In this document: positions 34,447 to 43,025 of the stretch, piece by piece | How positions within the stretch are numbered: position 1 is the first letter of the stretch | Layout of the letters: each line of letters begins with the position of its first letter | Origin: Gammaproteobacteria bacterium | Lineage (GTDB): Bacteria > Pseudomonadota > Gammaproteobacteria > Pseudomonadales > Pseudohongiellaceae | Assembly: GCA_017853205.1 (NCBI GenBank) | Contig: JAFMKB010000009.1 | Span: 1 to 60,614, forward strand | DNA: 60,614 nucleotides | Direction of reading: 5' to 3' | Made by a program: the position numbers and the translations under genes | Notes under the pieces: generated by a model | Told to the model about the DNA's origin: nothing | What the model saw: the letters and a program-made list of their open reading frames with translations, nothing else | The model's database searches: none

Positions 34447-34944
34447 TTACTTCCAGATGCTTCGTGCCTTGAGGTTAATATCGAATTTAGCCCCTGCAGC
34501 CTGCTCAACATGAATAATAAACGTGTCTGCGTCTGGGTGGCTGTAACCGAGGGTTTTCATTCCGCCCTCGCCGACCGCTTCGAACTTCACGCTGCTGTCG
34601 TCAATCTCCATAAGACGCATTTTTTGCGCGCCGGGCGTGCGTGGATCCATGCCCGGATTCCACTGCTGAATGTTGAGCTCTAACGAACCGTCGACTTCTT
34701 CGATCGTGATCATCTCGAACATGCTCGTCGCATTGTCACCTGTCATTCGAACCATCGCGGCTAGTGAGCGCCCGTCAGTTCCAATCCAATTTTCTTCCAA
34801 TTGATTCGGACCGAGCGCGCCTGCCCAGTTCCCCGTCATCCATGACAGCTGTTCGATCTTCGCTTCGGGTGCGGCAAATGCCGAGACCGATGCGACGAGT
34901 GCTATGGCTGCAAGGGCCGTGTTTGCAAATTTAGTCATTTTCAT
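34447..34944 (-). CDS. DUF6265-like secreted protein
   Basis: A 165-residue exported protein with signal peptide (about 1-24, ending SAFAAPEA). The mature part has the pattern of DUF6265: IEQLSWMTGNWAG, LEENWIGTDGRSLAAMVRM, MFEMITIEEVDGSL and FEAVGEGGMKTLGYS. This is a small lipocalin-like beta-barrel fold of unknown ligand, found in many marine bacteria. It is followed on the same strand, upstream in the transcript, by the SDR gene 48 bases away, so they may be cotranscribed. Confidence 0.75.
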   Translation of the reverse strand: MKMTKFANTALAAIALVASVSAFAAPEAKIEQLSWMTGNWAGALGPNQLEENWIGTDGRSLAAMVRMTGDNATSMFEMITIEEVDGSLELNIQQWNPGMDPRTPGAQKMRLMEIDDSSVKFEAVGEGGMKTLGYSHPDADTFIIHVEQAAGAKFDINLKARSIWK

Positions 34945-34992
34945 TTTTATTCTCCGGGTTGGTGATTTATTTCTGGCAATTAAGTGGGTCGC

Positions 34993-35805
34993 CTAATCCT
35001 GCGATTCTTCACGCTTTCGATAAGCGTCCTCAAACTTGTCGTTGAGCCTGCGCATACCGCCAAGCCAGCGATCATAATCATCTGTTTTTCGCCGCATATA
35101 CGTCAGCACCTCGGGATGCGGTAAGACTAAGAATTCTTCTTTTTCGAGCGTCTCGATTACCGTGTTAGCAAGTTGCTCTGGCTCGAGCATACCGTCGAGT
35201 CCCGCAACGCCTCCATCGCCCGCGCCTACCGCAGTCATTGCAGTTCGCACGGCCTGTGGGCAAAGCGCTGAGACTTTGATACCTCGATTGCCATAGGTGA
35301 TCGAGAGCCACTCGGCGAAGCCGATAGCCGCGTGCTTTGTTACCGAGTACGGCGCAGAACCGACCTGGCTTAGTAGCCCCGCAGCCGAGGAAGTATTAAG
35401 CAAATAGCCCTCGCCGCGCGCGAGCATTGAGGGCAGCACGGCACGCGCTGCAAAGACATGTGACATCACATTAATGTCCCAGATAGACTGCCACGCCTCG
35501 GTTGAGACATTTTCGCCGCCCGCAGTAAAAATGCCGGCATTCGAGCAGAACAAATCAATATGGCCAAATTCGGCGAGCGTGGCGTCAACCAGCGCGGTCA
35601 CTTCCTCCTCTTTGCCCACATTCGCGACGATGCCCCGCGCCTGGGTGAGCTCGGCAATATCGGCAACGGTTGCATCAACGCCCACTCGATTGATATCCGA
35701 TACAATGACTGCTCGAGCACCCTCCCGCGCAAATCGCTCGCTTAGGCTTTTCCCTATTCCGCTTGCACCGCCCGTTACAACGACGACTTTGTCTTTAATT
35801 TGCAT
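34993..35805 (-). CDS. Short-chain dehydrogenase/reductase (SDR)
   Basis: A 270-residue classical SDR. The coenzyme motif is TGGASGIGKS, followed by CSNAGI, the catalytic Ser in NTSSAAGLLS, and YSVTK with the Tyr-Lys pair. The Asp after the second strand (SDINR) suggests preference for NAD. The C-terminal LPHPEVLTYMRRKTDDYDRWL stretch is typical of SDRs annotated as acetoacetyl-CoA or cyclohexanone-type reductases. The substrate is unknown. It is transcribed towards the DUF6265-like gene. Confidence 0.9.
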   Translation of the reverse strand: MQIKDKVVVVTGGASGIGKSLSERFAREGARAVIVSDINRVGVDATVADIAELTQARGIVANVGKEEEVTALVDATLAEFGHIDLFCSNAGIFTAGGENVSTEAWQSIWDINVMSHVFAARAVLPSMLARGEGYLLNTSSAAGLLSQVGSAPYSVTKHAAIGFAEWLSITYGNRGIKVSALCPQAVRTAMTAVGAGDGGVAGLDGMLEPEQLANTVIETLEKEEFLVLPHPEVLTYMRRKTDDYDRWLGGMRRLNDKFEDAYRKREESQD

Positions 35806-36158
35806 GTCGCTTTCTCTTTTATTGTCTTCAATCTGGCGCCGCGGCGTCTGCGTATAGGCAGAGGCACGACAGTGAGTTGAAGCAGTTTACGTGGTTATTT
35901 CGAGGCGTGCAAAGCCGCCAGAAAATCCCGAAATACGCACAAATTGCCTGCCTTTTCGCAGGTTGTAAGCAGTTGCAACAGCGGCTACCCAGGCAGGGCA
36001 AAACAGTGCTGCCTGTGCTATATTTGCCGGATTAACACGACTCGTCAAAGCTGTCGCAGAGCAGCCGCAGAATACAGCGCTATTTACACAAACCCAGTTA
36101 CACGACCCCGCCAACAAAAACCCGGGTTCGACACTGTGAATTTCAAGTGGAGAGACAC
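35806..36158. other. Intergenic region before the second TonB receptor
   Basis: The 353-base gap contains two hairpins: CCTGC/GCAGG (35947-35962) and CAGGCAG/CTGCCTG (35990-36015). An extended -10 promoter element TGCTATATT (36016-36024) follows them on the plus strand. I see no Fur box and no cobalamin-riboswitch B12 box, so this receptor is probably controlled differently from the FecA-like one. The hairpin next to the promoter could be a repressor site. Confidence 0.5.
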
Positions 36159-38228
36159 ATGCTACGCACACTTTTATATACAGGCATCGCGACAAGCCTA
36201 TCACTGATCGCCATCTCAGCGTCTGCGCAACAGGCCGCAGACGGAATAGAGGAAATCACAGTAACCTCGAATAGCCGCAAGTCGGAAGGACTCGCCGACA
36301 TCAACGCGGCCGTGTCGGTTATTGGCGAAGAAGAACTCCGCAGTATCGGTCACACACACCTACAAGAAACGCTAAACAGACTCCCAGGGGTGAGCATTCA
36401 CCGCAATAATGGCCAGGAGAGCCTCACCGCGATTCGCTCCCCGGTGCTCACCGGCGCCGGTGCCTGTGGCGCATTTCTCGTTGCCGAGAATGGCATACCT
36501 GTTCGCTCTAGCGGCTTCTGTAACGTAAATGAAATGTTTGATCTACACGCCGAGAACGCGGCGAGCGTCGAGGTTGTGCGCGGACCAGGCAGCGCATTTT
36601 GGGGATCGAATGCTGTGCATGGACTCGTCAACGTGGTGCTCCCAAAAGCCGGTGACGCGCGCCAAGTCACGCTTGAGCAAGGCCCCCGTGGCTCGCAGCG
36701 GATAAAAGCGCAACTCGGACAAGATCAGGGCAATTTCAAACAGCTCCTGCTCGTTAACGGCACGAGCGAAGAAGGCTACCGCGATGAAAGCGGCTTCGAT
36801 CAGCAAAAACTCACCTACCTCTACAACTACACAACTAGCAGCGGCTGGGAACTCGATGGGGGTATCACCCACATCAACCTGAATCAGGAGACTGCAGGGT
36901 TCGTCACCGGTTTCGAGAGCTACAAAGGCGCCAGCCGCACGGGCAACCCCAATCCTGAGGCGTACCGCGACAGCAAAAACACACGCGCATGGACCACTTT
37001 CACCAACACACTCGGTGACTGGGACGTTGTGCTAACGCCCTATGTGCGCGATATCGATATGATTTTCATTCAGCATTTTTTACCCGGCCAGCCCATTGAA
37101 GACACCGCTCATCAGAGCATTGGCCTGCAGTCTGTCGCCTTTACTGACCTAAGCAATGGCGCCCAGTTCGCTTTAGGCGTCGACGCCGAAGTCACCGATG
37201 GCTCACTCATTCAGACCCAACCGAACCCAACTGAAGGCTCGTTCTTCTTAAGAAATTCGATCCCTCAGGGTAAGCACTACGACTATCAGGTAGACGTCGA
37301 ACAGGTCGCCGCGTTCGTTAGCTACGAACAAAGCTTTCAGTCCGGTTGGGACTTATCCCTCGGCCTGCGCGTCGAAGATACCAACTACGACTACGACAAC
37401 AGGATGATCGACGGCCGCACTGATGAATTCGGGGTGGCTTGCCGCTTCGGCTGCCGATACAACCGACCTGCAGATCGCAGCGACAGCTTCACCAATATTT
37501 CACCAAAGTTGGGCTTAAGCTATGCGCTTAACGATTCGCATAGCCTGCAGTTCCGCGCGCAGCGCGGCTTCCGCGCCCCCCAGGCAAGTGAAATGTATCG
37601 CCTGCAGAATGATCAGAACATCGCAGACTTAGACTCAGTAGAGCTAGACAGCTATGAAGTTGAGTTTAAAGGCGCAGGCGAAGGTTGGGCCTACTCCGCT
37701 GGCTATTACTTTATGGACAAGCAAAATGAGATCGTCACCAATAGCGATCGCGTGAATCTCAATAACAGCCACACACAGCATACTGGCCTAGAATTTACGC
37801 TCGGCCTCGATATCACTGAAACCTTGGCGTTAGCAGCGGTCTACAATTTCGCTGAACACACCTATGAAAACTCTGAGCTCTCAGGTGGCATCGACATCCA
37901 GGGCAACATCGTAGACACAGCGCCGCGTCAGTTTGGCAATGTACGCCTGCGCTGGACACCGAGTGAGCGCATCACAAGTGAACTCGAACTTGTCAGCATG
38001 GGCGAGTACTACACAAACCCCGAGAATACGGCGAGCTACTCTGGTCATAACCTGCTAAATCTGCGCACGCAGTTTGCGGTCAATGACTCAGTGCAGATCT
38101 ATGCGAATATCCTGAATCTCGACAACCGCGAATACGCCGAGCGTGCAGACTGGACCTCGTTTACTGCTGACCGCTACTTCCCCGGCGAGCCACGTCGCGC
38201 GTTTATTGGGATAACGATTAACTACTAA
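36159..38228 (+). CDS. TonB-dependent outer-membrane receptor
   Basis: A 689-residue receptor with signal peptide (about 1-24, ending SASAQ), TonB box EEITVTS, plug domain (LQETLNRLPGVSIHRNNG, VEVVRGPGSAFWGSNAVHG) and a barrel ending in aromatic TINY. The plug contains two cysteines (ACGAF and FCNV) that could form a disulfide, and the barrel a CRFGC pair. The ligand is unknown; no transport genes are adjacent. ATG 36159 has GGAG upstream; a GTG at 36147 is the only longer start. It is followed 18 bases later by the Nudix gene. Confidence 0.9.
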   Translation: MLRTLLYTGIATSLSLIAISASAQQAADGIEEITVTSNSRKSEGLADINAAVSVIGEEELRSIGHTHLQETLNRLPGVSIHRNNGQESLTAIRSPVLTGAGACGAFLVAENGIPVRSSGFCNVNEMFDLHAENAASVEVVRGPGSAFWGSNAVHGLVNVVLPKAGDARQVTLEQGPRGSQRIKAQLGQDQGNFKQLLLVNGTSEEGYRDESGFDQQKLTYLYNYTTSSGWELDGGITHINLNQETAGFVTGFESYKGASRTGNPNPEAYRDSKNTRAWTTFTNTLGDWDVVLTPYVRDIDMIFIQHFLPGQPIEDTAHQSIGLQSVAFTDLSNGAQFALGVDAEVTDGSLIQTQPNPTEGSFFLRNSIPQGKHYDYQVDVEQVAAFVSYEQSFQSGWDLSLGLRVEDTNYDYDNRMIDGRTDEFGVACRFGCRYNRPADRSDSFTNISPKLGLSYALNDSHSLQFRAQRGFRAPQASEMYRLQNDQNIADLDSVELDSYEVEFKGAGEGWAYSAGYYFMDKQNEIVTNSDRVNLNNSHTQHTGLEFTLGLDITETLALAAVYNFAEHTYENSELSGGIDIQGNIVDTAPRQFGNVRLRWTPSERITSELELVSMGEYYTNPENTASYSGHNLLNLRTQFAVNDSVQIYANILNLDNREYAERADWTSFTADRYFPGEPRRAFIGITINY

Positions 38229-38246
38229 TTGCAGCGCGACCAACGT

Positions 38247-38945
38247 ATGACGAAGACTCTCAGCGACCTCTCTCTAGGCGAGCACAAAAACGCTTCAAGA
38301 GAGGCGACTGAGCCCTTCGAGAAATCTGAGCAGCATCGCACTTTCGCGGCACTGCTCCGACATTTTTCGGATTCAGCAGAATCTGTAAAAAAACCTACCG
38401 AGCACGCCGACCCTCGCATCCATCAAGACATAGTCTCACCAAGCTCGCTTCGAGCAGCGGCAGTATTAATTGCGGTTACTAAACCGACCATGACTGATGT
38501 CAGTCGAGTAATACTAACTCTTCGTTCCGAAAATCTGAAGTCTCATGCCGGCCAAGTAAGTCTGCCCGGCGGCACTTGTGATGCTGGGGACGATAACGCG
38601 ATCGCTACCGCATTAAGGGAGGCCGAAGAAGAAGTGGGACTTGCCCGCTCGTCAGTAGAGGTCATTGGACAGATGAGCGAGATTTCGCTCCCCTCGGGCT
38701 ATAGGATTACTCCGATAGTTGGCCTTATCGATGCTGGGCTCACTTTGACGCCCTGCATCGACGAGGTCGCGGATATCTTCCATCCGCCGCTGGATCTGCT
38801 GCTCGATCCCAGCGCTTATTCGCGCTCGACAACCCATTACCGAGGCGCCGATCGAACAATTTTCGAATTGCCCTATGAAGGTTTTCGTATTTGGGGAGCG
38901 ACAGCCGCCATCCTGTATTCTCTTGCCCGGCAAGTGAGGTGCTAG
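38247..38945 (+). CDS. Nudix hydrolase, CoA pyrophosphatase-like (NudL type)
   Basis: A 232-residue Nudix hydrolase. The Nudix box is intact: a Gly start in LPGGTCDAGD, then ALREAEEEVGL. The preceding HAGQVSLPGG segment is the UPF0035 extension typical of CoA pyrophosphatases such as NudL/YeaB. It would split CoA or its derivatives into phosphopantetheine and adenosine bisphosphate. The first 60 residues are charged and variable. ATG 38247 is chosen; TTG 38229 is possible. The stop overlaps the convergent GGDEF gene by four bases. Confidence 0.88.
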   Translation: MTKTLSDLSLGEHKNASREATEPFEKSEQHRTFAALLRHFSDSAESVKKPTEHADPRIHQDIVSPSSLRAAAVLIAVTKPTMTDVSRVILTLRSENLKSHAGQVSLPGGTCDAGDDNAIATALREAEEEVGLARSSVEVIGQMSEISLPSGYRITPIVGLIDAGLTLTPCIDEVADIFHPPLDLLLDPSAYSRSTTHYRGADRTIFELPYEGFRIWGATAAILYSLARQVRC

Positions 38946-39586
38946 GGTTGCAGTTTCTGCGCTTTATTCAGATAGAGAGCCTCATCGGCTGCGGCCAAGA
39001 GATTGGCTGATAGCTGCGCTAGGGAGTCTTCATGCGTCGCGCAAACTGGGCTAACGAGGACTGGTTTTCCAACAGAATTTAGCACCGAAACTCCACTGGC
39101 ATCCACGCTCGCAAAGCCAACACTTACCGAAAAAACGAACATCTCATCGCTATGATTGAACACAAGCGGCGTCGCCTCGAGTCGATGAGCGACAGCGTCG
39201 CTTGCCTCTGTGCTGCACCCTGAAAGAACAATCGCAAATTCGTCGCCGCCAATTCGATGGATCGAATCTAAACGCCGAACTTTAGCGCCTAAGACGCGCG
39301 CCAACGACTTAAGGCAGGCGTCGCCTGCCGCATGACCGCGGGAATCGTTGATGCCTTTCAATCCGTCAACGTCGAGTAATATAAGACCGGTTGGCAGACC
39401 GCTACGAAGGGTTCGCTCAAGCTCTGTCTTGAGCCCCCTATCGAAAGAACGACGATTGCCAATATTGGTTAGCGGGTCTCGCTGAACAAGTGCTTCGAGA
39501 TCAGCGACTCTTTCCCTCAGTACATTATTTTCGCGGCGCAGCTGATGTAGCCTTTGCTCTGTGCTGTTGGCAATGTCATCGACCAT
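38942..39586 (-). CDS. GGDEF-domain diguanylate cyclase
   Basis: A 214-residue protein with an N-terminal coiled coil (about 5-38, RRENNVLRERVADLEALV) and one GGDEF domain. DPLTNIGNRRSF and LILLDVDGLKGIND mark the fold start. The active-site loop RIGGDEFAIVL is intact, and RRLD five residues before it is the product-inhibition I-site. It makes cyclic di-GMP; with no sensor domain it is probably regulated by dimerisation through the coiled coil. ATG 39586 has AAGGGGG upstream; the longer frame overlaps the SLC13 gene. Confidence 0.9.
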   Translation of the reverse strand: MVDDIANSTEQRLHQLRRENNVLRERVADLEALVQRDPLTNIGNRRSFDRGLKTELERTLRSGLPTGLILLDVDGLKGINDSRGHAAGDACLKSLARVLGAKVRRLDSIHRIGGDEFAIVLSGCSTEASDAVAHRLEATPLVFNHSDEMFVFSVSVGFASVDASGVSVLNSVGKPVLVSPVCATHEDSLAQLSANLLAAADEALYLNKAQKLQP

Positions 39587-39623
39587 TGCTAGCGCCCCCT
39601 TGCCGAAGCCAATTACAGGATTG

Positions 39624-41321
39624 CTACGGTGCGGCCCAACTCGGGAATTCGCCGAGCACATCGAAAGCAACGTGACCTAATGTGTAAACGAAGGCTGTGA
39701 CGATAATGACCGATAGGAGATCAAGCCAGAGACCGGCAATGACCATTTTGGTGATCGGCACTCGCCCAGACGCGTAGATAATTGCATTCGGAGGGGTTGA
39801 AACAGGCAGCATAAAAGCGCAGGACGCCGCGACTGTCGTCGGGATAATAAGCAACAACGGATGGACCGCTATCGCCTGCGAAAGAGAGCTCATAATCGGA
39901 AGTGCGAGTGAAATGGTGGCAACATTAGATGACACCTCGGTCAGTAGCGTGATAAATCCAACGGTGCTGAGTACTATCGCAAACGGACTCGCATCACCCA
40001 GCAAGGCCTGAAGTTGACTCGCCATATAGGTGCCAAGCCCCGACGTTGAGAACCCCTTCGCAATCGCGAGCCCACCGCCGAAGAGAAGTAAAATTCCCCA
40101 TGGGACGTTTTTCGTGTCTTCCCAATCCATCAGGCGGCCGCCTACGCTCTTGCTGGCAGGAATAATAAACAGAGTGAGCGCCATCGCGATAGACACAGTG
40201 CCATCGTCGATGAGTGCGCTTATCGGAGCTACACCAAATTTTTCGAACAGCAGGTCGAGATAATAACTCCAACCGAATATATCGACGTCTTCACCAAAAA
40301 GTCTCTCTTTTCGAGTCATCCACAACACCGCAACGGCAATAAAAACGCCGCGTACTCGCCGCTCTTCCGTTGTGATTGGACCAAGCTTTTTGATTTCTTC
40401 AGCGATAAATTCTTTGCCGCTAAAAGGCGTGGTAGCCGGCAGCGGAAAAACGAACCGCGTTAGCAACACCCAGCTGGTGAGAAGAAATACAAGACTCATC
40501 GGCAGAGCAAATGACATCCACGTCATAAAGGCGAATTCAGGCGCGTCTGGAAAAAGTTGACCCATTTGCGTAACCAGCACGCCATTAGGAGGCGTGCCAA
40601 TCAACGTTGCAACGCCGCCGATTGACGCCGAGTACGCGATACCTAATAGCAGCGTAAGCGCAAAGTTAGGCGCTCGCGCGTCCACGTACCCGCCAGAAAG
40701 TCGTGTCTTTTCATTGAGCTCTTCGTAAAGCAACACGAGAGACATACCCATAGGCATCATCATCATCGCGGTTGCTGTGTTGGAAAGCCACATCGACAAA
40801 AACGCCGTGGCGACCATAAAACCAAGGACAAGTCGGTGCGGTTTACCACCAATAATGCGTAGGATGCTGAGAGCGATTCGCTTATGCAAATTCCATTTTT
40901 CGACCGCGGTTGCGATGATAAATCCGCCAAGATACAGAAGGATGATCCAGTCCATATACTGCGCAGCAACGTTAGGGTACACAATATCGAGATCACTTAG
41001 CGCTACCCCCGATGGCAGACCAGCTCCCTCGGCGTCGATAAGCCCAGCTGCCGACTGCGCGCGCCCACGCATGATGCCGAGAAGCGGGAACAGCACGATA
41101 GGGAGAAGCGCCGTCGCGGACAGTGGAATCGCCTCAGTAATCCACCAGATAGCCATCCAGGCAATGACTGCGGCCATTCGCGTAACCATGGGATTACTTG
41201 GATCTAGCTCGACGAACAACAGCATAAAAATAAAAGCAGCCGGCCCGAGAAGGAGGCCAATGCGTGACCTCAAAGGCGTTTCTACGCTGACATTCTCATT
41301 CAACTCTGCTTGCACTGTCAT
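39624..41321 (-). CDS. SLC13/DASS-family sodium:dicarboxylate-type symporter
   Basis: A 565-residue inner-membrane carrier with about 12-14 hydrophobic segments. Family motifs are AVIAWMAIWWITEAIPLSATAL, SNTATAMMMMPMG, SVGGVATLIGTPPN-type IGGVATLIGTPPN, and the C-terminal TEVSSNVATISLALP and LPVSTPPNAIIYASG. SNT/TPPN repeats form the sodium and carboxylate sites. It imports succinate, citrate, sulfate or related anions with sodium. An insertion of roughly 60 residues between helices (about 310-380) is longer than usual. ATG 41321 with AGAGG upstream is preferred over 41357. Confidence 0.9.
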   Translation of the reverse strand: MTVQAELNENVSVETPLRSRIGLLLGPAAFIFMLLFVELDPSNPMVTRMAAVIAWMAIWWITEAIPLSATALLPIVLFPLLGIMRGRAQSAAGLIDAEGAGLPSGVALSDLDIVYPNVAAQYMDWIILLYLGGFIIATAVEKWNLHKRIALSILRIIGGKPHRLVLGFMVATAFLSMWLSNTATAMMMMPMGMSLVLLYEELNEKTRLSGGYVDARAPNFALTLLLGIAYSASIGGVATLIGTPPNGVLVTQMGQLFPDAPEFAFMTWMSFALPMSLVFLLTSWVLLTRFVFPLPATTPFSGKEFIAEEIKKLGPITTEERRVRGVFIAVAVLWMTRKERLFGEDVDIFGWSYYLDLLFEKFGVAPISALIDDGTVSIAMALTLFIIPASKSVGGRLMDWEDTKNVPWGILLLFGGGLAIAKGFSTSGLGTYMASQLQALLGDASPFAIVLSTVGFITLLTEVSSNVATISLALPIMSSLSQAIAVHPLLLIIPTTVAASCAFMLPVSTPPNAIIYASGRVPITKMVIAGLWLDLLSVIIVTAFVYTLGHVAFDVLGEFPSWAAP

Positions 41322-41441
41322 TTCCGAACCTCTGTTATTTTTATTCGCTCGTATCATGCGATGGTCTGCTCTTCACCCTCGCAGCCGTTGCAAAGCACCT
41401 GACTGGCTCTTTGCAACGGAGCAGAAGTGCTCGACGGTTAG

Positions 41442-41921
41442 CTAGAGCTGCGCGAGGATCGCGTCGGCTGAACTCACTTTTATTTCGCCAGGGGCTTCGA
41501 CGCCAAGATACGTCACCGTTCCGTCTTCGACAATCATGCCGAAGCGCTGCGCGCGCTGCCCCATGCCAAAACCGCTTGCGTCAAGCGACAGACCGATCGC
41601 AGAAGTGAACTCACCATTGCCGTCGGCAAGCATGACAATCTCTTCAGCATTCTGCGCCTGCCCCCAGGCTCCCATAACGAAGGCGTCGTTAACTGACATA
41701 CAAGCAATCGTATCGATACCCTTCGCTTTGATCGCATCGGCATTCACGACGAAACCAGGCAAATGCGTCATAGAGCAGCCTGGGGTAAAGGCACCTGGTA
41801 CTGCGAAAAAGGCCACTTTTTTTCCGGCAAACAACTCTTCGCTGCTCAGCGGCTTGGGGCCTTCGCTAGTCATCACTTGAAAGCCGATCGCTGGTACTTT
41901 ATCGCCCACTTGAATAGTCAT
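41442..41921 (-). CDS. Peroxiredoxin (Prx5-type)
   Basis: A 159-residue cytoplasmic peroxiredoxin. VAFFAVPGAFTPGCSMTHLPGFV carries peroxidatic Cys49 in the PxxxTxxC setting, and MSVNDAFVMGAWG is the Prx5/redoxin signature. A second Cys (near 74, TIACMSVND) may take part in resolution. It reduces peroxides using thiols such as glutaredoxin or thioredoxin. Here the catalytic residue is an ordinary cysteine, in contrast to the TGA-containing peroxiredoxin at 17435. GGAG precedes ATG 41921; the longer frame to 41996 has no ribosome site. Confidence 0.92.
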   Translation of the reverse strand: MTIQVGDKVPAIGFQVMTSEGPKPLSSEELFAGKKVAFFAVPGAFTPGCSMTHLPGFVVNADAIKAKGIDTIACMSVNDAFVMGAWGQAQNAEEIVMLADGNGEFTSAIGLSLDASGFGMGQRAQRFGMIVEDGTVTYLGVEAPGEIKVSSADAILAQL

Positions 41922-41999
41922 AAAAAAGCTCCTGCGGCGTTTGCCGCTGTAGGGTTTATAGCTGGGTGTGAATAAATATCGCAGGAATAATAACAAACA

Positions 42000-42029
42000 A
42001 GCCGTCTAACTGACGACAGTTAAACGGCT
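42000..42029 (-). terminator. Terminator hairpin after the AsmA-like gene
   Basis: AGCCGT, mismatch, TAACTG pair with CAGTTA, mismatch, ACGGCT around loop ACGA. On the minus strand T-rich sequence (TTGTTTGTTATTATT) follows. It lies 90 bases after the stop at 42119 and just before the peroxiredoxin start region. Confidence 0.75.
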
Positions 42030-42118
42030 CGATGGGTGAACTAGTCGCTTAGGCTAAGGTGTAGTTTTCAGAAGATAGAGCGAAACACGGCCCACTAGAC
42101 CCTGCATAACTCATTGGC

Positions 42119-42895
42119 CTAATTTCTCAGGTTACGCAGCCTGTTACTGAGGGCGTCGACTGAGGTACCGAGTGCCTCCTCTACTTTCTCTGCTAGTTGG
42201 TCTTCGATTTTTTCAACTTCCTCGCGTGCGCGGTCTTCGACGCCCTGCCTCACTTGATCGAGACTCGGTAAATTAGCTTCGCCAATCGAGCCTAGCAACT
42301 CTCTTATTACGACCTCGGCCGCCGCGGCTATTGACGCTCCACCGTTTGCGCCACCAATGTCTGTCAGGATAATGTCCGGCAGAATTAACTGAGTTGAGCC
42401 TAGTGCCGCCGTGACGGATAGCAGTGGGCCAAGGATTTCGACACGCCGCAGGAGAATTTTCTTAGCCGAGTCCGTCGCAGGCTCTTCTTCTGATTCTGAA
42501 CCAGCATCGCTGCGTGGCAGATTAGCGAGAAGAGCCCGGAGATTGTCGCGAGTGATCTTTGTTTCGTAATTGATCTGTGGCTGGGCAAGTCTTAGCAGCT
42601 CGATCTCTATCGTGTCATCGAAAATAGAAGCTAGATTTACCCTAGCTTCGACGGCGCCTAAAGCAATGGCAGGTCCTTCGGAGAACCCCGCGGGGTTCGC
42701 TATGGACAGACCGCGAATGCTAGATTCGCCGGTGAGGGGAGACAGCGTTACCGAATCAACTCGCACCTCAGTCTTAAACGCTGATTGTCCCGCAAACTCG
42801 ATACCCGCCTTCGCTGCCGAGCCAAGATAATAATAGCCAGCCCACAGAACAATAGAAATCAGCAGTACGAACGTCATAAAAATTCGTGCAACCAT
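42119..42895 (-). CDS. Membrane-anchored AsmA-like protein
   Basis: A 258-residue protein with an N-terminal transmembrane segment (about 5-25) and a periplasmic part resembling the N-terminal region of AsmA/DUF748 proteins: VRVDSVTLSPLTGESSIRGLSIANPAGF, then IEIELLRLAQPQINYE. The C-terminal 60 residues are charged helices that may form a coiled coil (QGVEDRAREEVEKIEDQLAEK region). AsmA relatives influence lipid transport or outer-membrane assembly; a short form like this is of unknown role. It is transcribed alone between two minus-strand genes and ends at the hairpin at 42000. Confidence 0.7.
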   Translation of the reverse strand: MVARIFMTFVLLISIVLWAGYYYLGSAAKAGIEFAGQSAFKTEVRVDSVTLSPLTGESSIRGLSIANPAGFSEGPAIALGAVEARVNLASIFDDTIEIELLRLAQPQINYETKITRDNLRALLANLPRSDAGSESEEEPATDSAKKILLRRVEILGPLLSVTAALGSTQLILPDIILTDIGGANGGASIAAAAEVVIRELLGSIGEANLPSLDQVRQGVEDRAREEVEKIEDQLAEKVEEALGTSVDALSNRLRNLRN

Positions 42896-43025
42896 TGGCT
42901 AATCTCCTCTTCTGCCCGCGCGAATGAGAGGCAAAATCCAACTCGCTTAGGCATGGATGTGAATTGAGTCTCCTTGTAGTAGACCCGAAGGAGACCAGTT
43001 TATGCTCGCCTAAACGGGGAAAATA

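Noticed and set aside
35806..36158. Cobalamin riboswitch before the second TonB receptor
   Set aside because: No B12 box or the expected multi-helix core; only two simple hairpins and an extended -10 element.
40777..41445. Plus-strand frame of 222 codons opposite the SLC13 gene
   Set aside because: Antisense to conserved membrane segments; its composition reflects the opposite strand.
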